Below, piece after piece: positions 45,226 through 55,300 of a stretch of 64,000 bases of DNA (position 1 is the stretch's first letter; every line of letters starts with the position of its first letter). The stretch is from Branchiostoma lanceolatum (lineage: Eukaryota > Chordata > Leptocardii > Amphioxiformes > Branchiostomatidae), in assembly GCF_035083965.1 (NCBI RefSeq), contig NC_089722.1, positions 40,752,197 through 40,816,196 on the forward strand, given 5' to 3'. Both the position numbers and the translations under genes were made by a program. Below the pieces are notes generated by a model. The model had not been told where the DNA came from, ran no database searches, and was given only the letters and a program-made list of their open reading frames with translations.

Positions 45226-47737
45226 TCCAGCGTATGTGCGTCCATAGCAATAAACGGGCCCTTCTAAGTACGTACAGGATTGCTACTCCAAGTGGCAGCT
45301 TCTTTAGTTCCCGGTAAATTTTCACGCTCATCAGCGGAAGCCGCTCCGGATATCTCCCCTCGTTGCGGAACACCTTCCCGATCTCCTTGGGATCACTGAT
45401 GACCACCAAGTCCATCGGACCGATCTTCTCCCGGTAGATGCTCCCGTAGGTCTTCGTTCTCTCCCTGAATGAACCCCGCAGGTTTGTCTTGAGCGGAAAT
45501 TGACCTGACAGAAAAATATATAACTTCAGTGCCGTCGGATAGGCTACCTCACAATCAGGTGTACCAAAAAGTGGTCACTTGGAGTGAAAATTCAGCTTTG
45601 TTTTAGTCATAAATCGTTGTTGGCCTTGTGCATACTGTCCTGAAGGATATACGCACAACATTGGCTTTAATTATAAGTTTAAAATGTATGTTCAACATTA
45701 GACATGTCCCCGTGGCGCAAGCGGTAACGCAACCCCGCTGCTTCGCCATCTGCATCAAATTCCGTGGGCCAGAGTTCGATCCTAGGGGTCGACTCCAGCT
45801 CGGACATGTTGAAAGGGATTGCATTAATCATTTCGGATGGTGACGTAAAGCCGGTGGTCCCGTGTATGAGGGAGTTTCAGGCATTAGCCTCAAGCGTCAA
45901 ACTTCTGCACGTAAAATAACCCAACACACTTATCGAGAAGAGTAGGGGTGGCCCGGTTTGCTTGGCCAAAAACGCGAGCCGTAGCGACGTCGCATTGCAG
46001 TACATGTAGCTACTTGAAAAAGCGTTTTTTTTTCTAATCTTCACCTCAAATGAGGATGCCTTGAAACGAAACGAAACATTAGAACGAACAATGGTTGTAA
46101 ATCGTCATCATCTTTTATAACTAGGCTGTGCTACACTAGAAAACAACCCAACATGCAGTATAACTATGCTAGGTCATTTCTGGTCATCTGGTACAATTAC
46201 GTCATGTTGCTATTCTGGCTATATATTTTTATCAAATACAATCTCCACATGCACTGTAGCTTAATTCATGCAGTAATCTACTCTAAATATCTTAACAAGT
46301 AGATTGATAGTACTGTAAAGGTTTCCTTGTAAGAAATAAGGAAGAGTACCAAACGAAGGATATACAAAACGCTGATACAAAATGGGTAAAAGGTGTCAAA
46401 CATCTGCTTGGAGATATGAGCTCATTCTGGACCCTGGTTGGGTTACTGTGACGTCATGACCAAAGTCCTTCACATACATGAATTTCAGAGGGCGTGATTT
46501 TCTGAACATTCTTCTACCTTAACTTGAAATGAAGCCAAAAAATGGCAGAATGCATGTAGCCCTATGGAGAAGTTAAGAAAAAGGTGTCATTATCTCAGGA
46601 ATCAAAACATCAGACTACAATAACTAGCCCTCAAATACTAACCAGTTATGTCGACTGTCATCAGATTCATCCCTGACAAATTCCATACGGCTTTTCTCCA
46701 GATAAACCCCCCTAATCAGAACCCTTGGATAGGTCCTACATGCTTCAGACACCCAGTTGAAGACCATCCCACTATACCAGGGGGGTTCCAAAACCCACAA
46801 GGTAGAGAAAGACCATTTATTTCAACTAATTCAGCAAATACAGGGTCTATCCTACCACAGCCAACCCTATATTGCACAGATTTCACACAAAAATCCCACC
46901 AAACTAGAATTAAGTATTTGTGCTACATATACTTCAGGTTTGCTATGTTAGTTTAGCGATTACGGGGTCTTTTTATGAATATGAATTGGTATTGAATTTT
47001 TCATTTTATTTGAGTTGAATGTGTGATAGTTGTGTGCCGATTTGTTAAAAATAGAGAGAACACTAGCGACCCCCCCATTCCTGCGACGTCACAAAATCAA
47101 GATGGCGGCCACCACACATGCCAACGGATCCAACAAAGGTTTTGCTATGCAAACCTGTAAAAAGAATTTTCAATTGTTTAAACCATGTTTTTTTACATCG
47201 TGGGGTCAAGGCGCAGGCGCTTACCCTTTAGTCTCCCGGCCCTATACTGAGCACAACACGACAAATTAGTAGACTCACGAGTGAGCAGGCAGTCGTTTTT
47301 TATGAGGCTATTAATATGATTGCTTTGTTCTGATGCCATATCTGTTCCATATCTTGTAACGTCACTCTGCTCACATAACTAAATGCAGTTAGAACTGATA
47401 TGGCATCAGAAAATAAGCCTCAAAATTGCCTGCTCACAGTCGTGGAGCTTGCAAGGGATGACAGTCAATATGGCTTCCTTCGGACTAACGTTACATGTAA
47501 CTTCCTCATGGCATGGTACGTACCAAACGGGGTGTAGTCCCACGCCGTCCCGATGAGGGGAAGACCCTTCGGCCCGGGGATCTCATCGAACGGCCGAGCG
47601 GCTGCTTCGTGCGCAGCGCTCTCTGCCGCCCTGGTGCTCTGTGGACGGTAGGTCGTTTTCAGAGCCGACAGACTTCGTGCGCCACAAATGCGGAACACAC
47701 TCCCTCGCTGTCCGACTACTCTCTGTAGCAGGGACAT
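40566..47737 (-). CDS. Mitochondrial-clan cytochrome P450, CYP-B, ten exons, 525 aa
   Basis: Paralog of CYP-A and CYP-C. Exons (minus): 47737-47524, 45504-45276, 44880-44681, 44317-44110, 43613-43445, 42921-42755, 42273-42195, 41687-41528, 41375-41332 and 40673-40566 (TAA). No internal stop. Exon 1 lacks the three codons that give NPGYR in the others. Motifs: presequence [56 protein letters not shown] helix AAGIDTT; K helix [19 protein letters not shown]; heme loop [10 protein letters not shown] (Cys474) then [15 protein letters not shown]-terminal [19 protein letters not shown]. Intron 5 begins with a 12-copy minisatellite. Exon 8 is nearly identical to CYP-A, exon 10 is closer to CYP-C. Probably an active mitochondrial monooxygenase; substrate unknown. 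Confidence 0.9.
41757..41965 (+). mobile_element. tRNA-derived SINE copy
   Basis: Head with A box TGGCGTAACGGCAGGGTG and B box GAGTTTGAATCCC, body GATGTTGTGCCCTTGGCAAA and GCCCAGGTGTCT. It is in intron 7 of CYP-B, antisense to the gene. Confidence 0.8.
42479..42680. mobile_element. Dispersed element, GACCTCGCTGCGACC family
   Basis: Left: GTTGGTGACCTCGCTGCGAC; interior: TATGACTAAAAAGACAACGA, CGAAGCGTAAA, AAATTCGTTGAGCCCTCTG; right: inverted GTTGCAGTGAGCTCACAAAC. Fragments at 5476-5585, near 26700-26720 and at 27100-27235. Between exons 6 and 7 of CYP-B; CYP-A has the same family in the same intron. Confidence 0.65.
42966..43426. repeat. 37-bp minisatellite, about 12 copies
   Basis: The unit is GATTGTGCCAGATCGCGATC followed by TCTACCGGTAAAATGTT, repeated about 12 times with few differences. 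It lies in intron 5 of CYP-B, 20 bases inside the exon 5 donor. On the minus strand the unit resembles the end of CYP-A exon 5 (GGCGCAATAGAC, coding GAID) joined to the start of intron 5 (GGTAGAGATCGCGA). Confidence 0.95.
43843..44100. repeat. Dispersed repeat, GAATACAACACGG family, partial
   Basis: It contains AATCCGGTATTCAAAATTTC, AACATCGGCATAACCGGCAA and CGCGTCCGAATCATTGGATG, matching the blocks in CYP-A introns 1 and 4. Located in intron 4 of CYP-B. Confidence 0.6.
45022..45233. repeat. (CA)n/(GT)n microsatellite in CYP-B intron 2
   Basis: A CA-rich half followed by a GT-rich half, which makes an inverted arrangement. It is flanked on the left by ATGAGTCACGAT, shared with CYP-A intron 2. 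Confidence 0.95.
45702..45985 (+). mobile_element. tRNA-derived SINE, near-full copy
   Basis: Head: CCGTGGCGCAAGCGGTAACG (A box) and AGAGTTCGATCCTA (B box). Body continues with GTGACGTAAAGCCGGTGGTC, AAAATAACCCAACACACTTA and TCGAGAAGAGTAGGGGTGG. In intron 1 of CYP-B, antisense. Confidence 0.75.
46000..47270. other. Rest of CYP-B intron 1
   Basis: 46365-46560 is the paralogous block also present in CYP-A and CYP-C intron 1. 46600-47270 shows no recognisable gene; an open frame of about 100 codons at 46648-46956 is AT-rich, lacks homology I know, and is probably chance. Confidence 0.45.
47271..47448. mobile_element. MITE with ACGAGTGAGCAGGCA ends
   Basis: AGACTCACGAGTGAGCAGGC, then ATGAGGC and CTGATGCCATATC, return inverted as GATATGGCATCAG, AAGCCTC and TTGCCTGCTCACAGTCGTGG. 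About 178 bases. Located in intron 1 of CYP-B, 76 bases from exon 1. Confidence 0.75.
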
Positions 47738-47773
47738 CTTCACAAGTCGGTGTGAGACATAGGCTAAGACACA

Positions 47774-47800
47774 GCAGGTGTCTAAATGATCAGTAAGGCC
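47774..47800 (-). promoter_or_regulatory. Conserved block upstream of CYP-B
   Basis: GCAGGTGTCTAAATGATCAG followed by TAAGGC lies about 40-60 bases before the ATG. It matches the same position in CYP-A and CYP-C. It may be a promoter element or just recent shared ancestry. Confidence 0.35.
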
Positions 47801-47999
47801 CTCCCTAGGCCAGTTAAGGGTTCCTTGTTGTCTGTCTTAAGCGGTGAGAATATGAAAGGCCCCTGCACGAAGAGTGGGAGGTCGTCGACCGTACGCACGG
47901 GTCAGCACGCACGGACTGAACCATTATTGAGGCAGATGGGGGAATGACAACCTGCACATGTATTGTACGATTTAAAGACCTGTATGTTGTTTACAGGTA

Positions 48000-49330
48000 A
48001 ATTTTGCCAATATCAGTTTGTATTGTCCTCAAAAAGCCTAGGCACTGGTGCTTCGAATTCCACACACTGGGCAAACAAACAAACAAACAAACAAACAAAC
48101 AAGCAAACAAACAAACAAACAAACAAAAACTGATCACATATCAACGCATGCATTAAACTTTTATTAACATAATTCACGTTACATGTATAACCATCGTACA
48201 ATCAAAACTGCATTTGTATGAAATCAATTCGTATTAAAATGTATATGAATATATCGATGGAAGGCAATTGACAATGACATAACGGGAAATTCCACAAACA
48301 TCTGTTGACCAGAGGATTTGTTACTTTTGTCTAAAAATAATATAAGGCGAACCTCATTTTTTGGTTGCATGTCACAAATGTTTTGATATAAGTAGCTCAC
48401 CATATTCTTGTCTATAATCTTACATATTGAGAATTTCTCTCAAATGATTAAAAATTTGAAAAAAAAAAATGGACATATTGTCACAAACCCTGCATTGCTC
48501 ATATACGAAAATATATGAGACTAATGCCTAACATTTGATATTGACGATGACGCCAATGGCATTGTAGGTGAGACATTAGCCCAAAAGCTGAGGCGCAGGT
48601 GCGTCCAAATACTGAACAAAAACAAACAAACAAACACTAGTAAACACTGTATCAGCCTCTTCTCATTTTACCACACCATTCACGTTATATCCAATTATAC
48701 AATTAAACATACATATTGGAAAATGTATGAGACTAATGCCTTAAAGTTAGAGGTTCCACCAATACACCAAAGTACATTGTCATCCCATACTATGTATTTT
48801 GACAAGTATATTAGCATTTCCCTGTATTTTCTCATTTCAACCATTTTGGTCTGATTAATTTCAAATCTATGCCATAGATATGTTATGTAGTTTTATGACA
48901 ATTGTAATGTCTTCCTTCCACCTAGAGAGAAGCCTGACTACAATCTGAGGAACAAGAAAACCAAATACAAACTTCCACTCAGTAAGACCAAAAGGCACAG
49001 AGACACGTACATCGTGAGGGCTCTGAGGGACTCGCAAAGCCTGGTTTGAGGCCCATGTACGCTTTACTCGTCTGTGTTCGTCTAAAGAAAACCTTTAACT
49101 GTATATAAGTCCCTAAATATGAATTGTGTGATGTAGTTTTAATCTGACCCACTGATATTATTTTAACGTACTTATTAAATTGTAAGAATCTAATGAAATT
49201 CAGATGTGTTCCCTGACATGCCTGCAATGTTGGTTTCTCAATAAAGATTGATTGATTGATTGATTGATTGATATGTGTTGGCAATAAAATACAATATATA
49301 ATATAACCCTCGGTAGTATTGCTTGCTTAG
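48000..49330. repeat. Paralogous 3' flank of CYP-C, internally duplicated
   Basis: It matches 39700-40560, but the GAGACTAATGCCT...ACCAAT region occurs twice (around 48510 and 48730). It carries a (CAAA)n tract at 48071-48127 and a LINE 3' end at 48926-49270. Confidence 0.7.
48926..49270 (+). pseudogene. 3' end of a non-LTR retrotransposon with (TTGA)n tail
   Basis: The frame reads KPDYNLRNKKTKYKLPLSKT and RHRDTYIVRALRDSQSLV, then stop. This resembles the YNLRN...P..KT..R.SF...A...WN C-terminus of CR1/L2-type proteins. It ends AATAAAGATTGATTGATTGA, a microsatellite tail typical of such LINEs. A 5'-truncated dead copy. Confidence 0.65.
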
Positions 49331-49342
49331 TAAAACGTGTGT

Positions 49343-52300
49343 TTAAGCTCTTTTACGAAAGACGAAGCTGTCCCTGTCCGGAGCTTGTATCATCCTGTTC
49401 ACCTGTTTCATGTCTTTTCCTGACCATCCAACGTGGAAGTTCTGAACAATCTACATTGAAAAATATCAACATTATCATCATCAAGTCCAAGTACGTACGG
49501 GTTGGTTGGAAAGAAGGAAAGGAACAGAAGTGGTAATATGTTTTGTGACAGTACACAGCAAAAATGGTAGAGTGAGACAACAAAGGAGACAAGAAATAAC
49601 AAGATAAAATACAAGGAACACACAATCATATATTTTTGTATCAAATACTACGGCTCGTCTCATTTAATTACAAATATAGAAATTTTATCACATCGAGAGG
49701 TATGTATGCTGTCAACATAATTATCTAAACTGCAACAATGGTGAAAAAAACAGAAAGTACAGATTGTAATATGTTATGCAAATGAGGTTAAGAATATTGT
49801 TAATCTCATCGGTTATACCTTTAACCCCTAATTATAAATGGCAAAGGAACCTACCCTGATCAATCCGAGATAAAGCTCTTGTTCTGCAAAACGCCGGCCT
49901 GGAAAAGAAATGAAGACAAATGATGAATTGGAAATTCCTTTATTATCTTCGCCGAGAAGATTATGTTTTCGGTTACGCCAGCTGTTGGGCGGGTCTGTAT
50001 GTACGTCAAGAGCATAACTCGAGAAACCTTTGATGGATCTTCATGATTTTTTTAGGTGTATAGTGGTTGTGCAAAGGAAGGTCAAGTTCGAAAACCCGTT
50101 CACCTGGCGGTTTCCAACAGTACTGCAGCGGACTTGGCATGTTTGTGTGTTTGTATGTAGGCAAAAATACATGGGTGTGTGTGTAGGGGGGGGGGGGGGG
50201 GGGGGGGAATGCCCAGATCACGTTTCGGACCGTATTCTCGGCATTGCAGCAGCGACACCTAGCTGCAGTGCCAGGTATAACCAGTCATCATTGCCCCAAC
50301 GAAGATGGCGGACGTTCAACGAAACGTCGGCTGTTGTAACTTTCTGGCTGTGTATAAAGAACTTTTGTTATTTTGTTATTTATTCCTGTCATGAAAAATC
50401 CGTACGTACCGATGCACATCCTCGGTCCGTAGCCGAACGGAAGGTGGGTGAACGGTTGGACGCCGCTCGACTCGTCATCACGCGTACGGAGCCATCTTTC
50501 CGGTTTGAAGACTTCCGGTTCCGGATAGTATTCCGGATGAGAGCTGATGACGTCAGTAGCCATTAAGATTTTCGTCTGAAGATAGGAGGAGATATATATA
50601 AATACATATATAGAATACAACACAGTGTATTCCGTATCACCCGAGGTACTAGCCCTACCGTGGGTTAGATCGCCCGACGGCCGGAGGATATCCTACGCGC
50701 GGGATCCCGGGAGGGCCGGGACCTAGGATGATGCGGGATATATAAACTGTGTTGTATCTTGTAATGGCAACCACTCGTATTATCTTTATTCGTATTCAGA
50801 TACATAGTACAGATACATGGTACAGATACATAGTACAGATACAAATACAGATCGAGTATGGTGACCGTGTCAATTGACACGGTAGCCTTCGCGTGAATTT
50901 CTTTAAGGTGGATGACAGGTTGCGAATCTGAGACCCACACACTTTGGGCATCCGCCTTCTCCAGCGGCACCAATTCGAGGGAGACGTGCTGGTTCTGGTT
51001 GGGATGCTTGCAGCGAGCTGCCGGATGACTCTTACACTCGAGGTCCGCCTTGATAACGCCAGCCCGCATGGCGCTGCTCTCGTCCGCCAGTTGAAGACAG
51101 CTGCCGTTGGAGACTTGTCCCTCTAACTGAGGGGGGACATGCGTGTAAAGTGCCTTTCCCAAGGGCACAACGTCGGGGCGCAAGTTCGGACATGTCACTG
51201 GGCACCCCTGGGCACTTGTATCTTATGTGCGTCAATTTTAGCAACCTCTGGTATTCGCATTTTCGGCTGCGGCGCAACTGGCGCACGCGAAGCACGTTCG
51301 AATCATCCGATGGAAGCCATCATAGATATGTAGGCAGCCGAAAGGTCTTTTCTCCATATCTTATTGTGTAGAAAAAAAGTTTGGCTACCGACACCAGAAT
51401 GTAATCATTGTTATATAGCATTTCTTGTTGAGAACGACCCGTCTCTACTTATTTCAAAGTTGCAGACATTTTCCCCATACCATCACATTAAATGTTCCCA
51501 GATGTATCAATGATATACATGATGTAGTTTATTGATTAAAATGGCTGACATACCTTTGCAGGAACGACATACCCCGACAACACGATGTCTCGGTCCAGTA
51601 TTCTTAGGTTGTTTGGGGCAGTTGGATAAACCCTGCAAAATTTCAAAATCAAAAGGAGAAAAAATAAACTACCTTTGTACATGGCACATGTGCAAATAAC
51701 ATAAGAGTAGTCGTTCTAACCAGCAGCTAAATAGACGAATGAATAATAAGTATTACCTATTAGCATTGCCACTGTTAGTTTTGCTGCTTTCTTTCCTCAT
51801 GGAGACGTCAGACTAATAAGGGATACGGTCTGTATCCATGTATTTTCATGACGTAACCTTGAATATTCCCTTTTGAATTAGGAGACTGACGTATACCTGA
51901 AAGTTTCCTTCACCACGGCACGAAGATAGTGCATCTTGTTCAGCATCTTATCGTCTACGGGCTGACCGGCTGAGATCACCTCCATTATCTCTTGGTAAAG
52001 TTTCTTCTGGGCTTCGGGATTTTTCGCCAGGCAGAAGAGGTTGAACATCAAAGTGTTCCCTGTCTGAAATGAATAAATAAGCTATAAGATAAATTACGCT
52101 AGTGTAAGACTCCAATCATGGTAGTCAAAGACGATAGGAGACGAATGTGACGGGAAGAAGGTCTATAATCAGGAACACAACATAGAACAAAGAATCTCTC
52201 TTTCTTGGGTCGTACCACTCTCCGCCCGGGGGGGTGGCGGCTTCAACTATTCGAACTTTACACTCTTCCCCCCTATCTAAAATAAAATTCTCCTGAATTT

Positions 52301-55300
52301 CAACCAAGTTATGTGTATCTTTAACATCCTGTATCTTTGTTTTAAACATAACCAACATTAATAACAGCTAACGACTTCTTTCTTTAACATCCTGTATCTT
52401 TGTTTTAAACATAACCAACGTTAATAACAGCTAACGACTTCTCTTTCTTTAACATCCTGTATCTTTGTTTTAAACATAACCAACGTTAATAACAGCTAAC
52501 GACCTCTTTTTCTTTGGCATGACTACTATGCGTGGACAACATAATTCCGTGACAAACAGTTCTAACTGTATTCTAGCAGGTATAGAATTTGACATGGAAT
52601 GTTCTGGTATCTAACACAGGTTGCTTCGTGAACTCAAGTCCCAGTGTTGTAAGCCCTAGCATCTGGTCGACGAGAATACCTCTGACATAGTCCAGGTTAA
52701 GCGGCGGCCTTTAGTCCATAACACAGTCAGCGAACCTTGATGGTCTGGTTACTCGGCGGCCATGCCGTGTGGTGTGCTGATTAGTGTCTCCTACAGAGGT
52801 CGCCTGTTGAGGAGCTTGGTCCTCAAAGCTGTCGCACGCCAGTTGTGACGTCGGCGCGTCGCCGGTGGGCACCAGCTGACGATCCCGATGCTGCGCCACG
52901 GTTGGCAGTGTGTAGCAAGGCTTCAGTCTGTTATAATGCACTATTTTCCTGCGTTTGCTTCGAGCGTCCTTGATCCTGTATGTAACCCCCGGTTCTCCAT
53001 CGGAGTGTAGCCGTTCCATGACTACAAATGGACCTTTCCAACGGGGTTTGAGTTTTCGGCGTAGCGCCGTAGGATCGTTGACCCACACCTTGTCGCCTGT
53101 CTTATATGGCCTGTGGGACGTAGTGGAGTCGTATGCAGCTTTCTGGCGACTGCTTGCTCGTTGCATGTTTTGTCTTGCGTGAGCGAAGGCTGTGCGAAGA
53201 CTGCTTGTCAGAGTTTTGACGTACGACCTTGCCGTGGTTGTGGGCGGCGCTCCCGGTGGGGTCGTGCCAAATATCACATCAGCGGGAAGATTTGTCTCCC
53301 TTCCATGGGCGAGGAGGAAGGGCGTGTAGCCGGTGGAGGCGTGCACAGATGTGTTATATGCCAGTAGAACATGAGAGAGATGGTCGTCCCAGTCGTCGCC
53401 CATAGGCGATACATACTTCGAGAGCATTGCTTTCAACGTTCGATTGAAGCGCTCCACTAGTCCATCCCCTTGGGGATGGTAGGGGGTTGTGCGGCTTTTG
53501 GCGATACCCAGTGCAGCGTACAGTTCTTTCATTAAATCTGCCTCGAACTGACGACCTTGGTCGGAGTGCAGCGAGGACGGGACACCATGTTCTCTGATGT
53601 AGTGGGTAAAGAGGACTTGAGCCACTGTAGGGGCATCTTGGCGCGGAATAGCATAGGCGTTAGCATATTTAGTGAAGAAGTCCTGTAACACTAGGCAGTA
53701 CCGATTTCCTTTTTTTGATTTCGGAAGTTCGGTCAAGTCCATGGCCACCTTCTTGAACGGGTCATCGGCCCGAATGGGTTTCAGAGGTGCTCGAGCTGAG
53801 GGTGTCGGTGCTGTCCTTGTGGCACAATGTTGGCAGGCGCGATACCACCTCTTGACGTCTTGGTTCATGCCCGGCCAGTAGAAGCGGATATATACCCTTC
53901 TCAGTGTTTTTGTGATTCCCAAGTGTCCCGAGCAAGAGCCATTGTGTAGTTCCTGCAGAATGGCGGGCCTTAGGCTTGCAGGTGCCACCCGTTGATAGAT
54001 CACGTGGCAATTTGCGTTGGGTTTCCACCGTCGGTACAGGACACCGCGTTTGACCACGAGCGAATGGTACTGGTCCCACAAGGCTTTCAGAGATCGGCCT
54101 CGCCGACTGATGGTGTGCCATGGGGGCCTGCCCTGGCGTTGTCTCTTCCATTGTATGATTTCTGAAATATCCTGATCCGCCTCTTGTGCCTGTTGTACCT
54201 TATGAGGTAACGAGTGTCCGTCGGGGGAATCCGTCGGTGGGGGCGGCAGTTGACCATCAGGCGGATCGTCAAGTGGCACTGTTGGCTGTTCGGCCGAAGG
54301 ATCGTGGGGTAGGGTCGGTGGTTGGTCGACAGCGGCCACTGACGCTGGCAGGTGCGATAGAGCATCGGCATGGGGTAACCAGTGTTCATCTGGGGGATCC
54401 GTTGGCGGGGGCAGCAGTTGACCATCAGGAGGGTTGTCAAGTGGCGCTGTTGGCTGTTCAGCCGTAGGATCTTGGGGTAGGGTCGGTGGTTGGTCGACAG
54501 TAGCCACTGTAGCCACTGACGCGGGCAGGCGCGAGAGAGCATCGGCGTTGCTGTTGGCTTTTCCCGCACGGTAGGTAAGGTCGAACTCGTATGTAGACAG
54601 TTCCACAGCCCATCTAGAACGCCGTCCTGTTGGATCGTGCGTAGTGAGCTTGTTGGACCACCCGAGTAAGGGCTTGTGGTCAGTCATGACAGTAAAGCGC
54701 CGTCCCGCGAGGTAGGTGCGGAAGTGACGGATGCTCCACACGACGGCCCACATCTCCCGGTCGAACGTAGCCCATCGCCTCCCCTGTGCAGTGAGCGTAC
54801 AACTGGCGTATGCGACCACTTGTTCGCCATGGTCGGTGGTCTGGGAAAGCACTGCTCCAACTGCGGAATCCGACGCATCAGTGTGTAGCGTAAATGGTCG
54901 GCTGAAATCTGGGTATGCCAAGATCGGTGAAGACGTCAACGCTTCCCGTAGGGTCTCGAAGGCTGCCTGACAATCTGATGACCAGGAAAAGGATGAGCCC
55001 TTTCTTGTCAGGACGTGCAGAGGCTCGGCAATCTTGGCGAAGTGGCGTACGAATTTCCGATAGTAGGACGCCAGCCCTAAGAAGGATCTTACGTGAGCGA
55101 TTGAGGTAGGGGTAGGCCAATTGCGGACTTTGTCCGTGTTGGTTGGATCGGGTTGGACGCCATGTCGGGAAACCACGTGGCCAAGGAAGTGGACTTTTGG
55201 CTGCGCAAACTTGCACTTCTCGGCGTTGAGTTTCAAGTTGGCAGAACGGAATCGGGAAAGAACTTCCTCCAGGACCGTGAGATGATCCTCGAAGGTGCGT

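Noticed and set aside
46648-46956. Separate gene in CYP-B intron 1
   Set aside because: Two overlapping frames, AT-rich, no known motif, no start context or splice partner.
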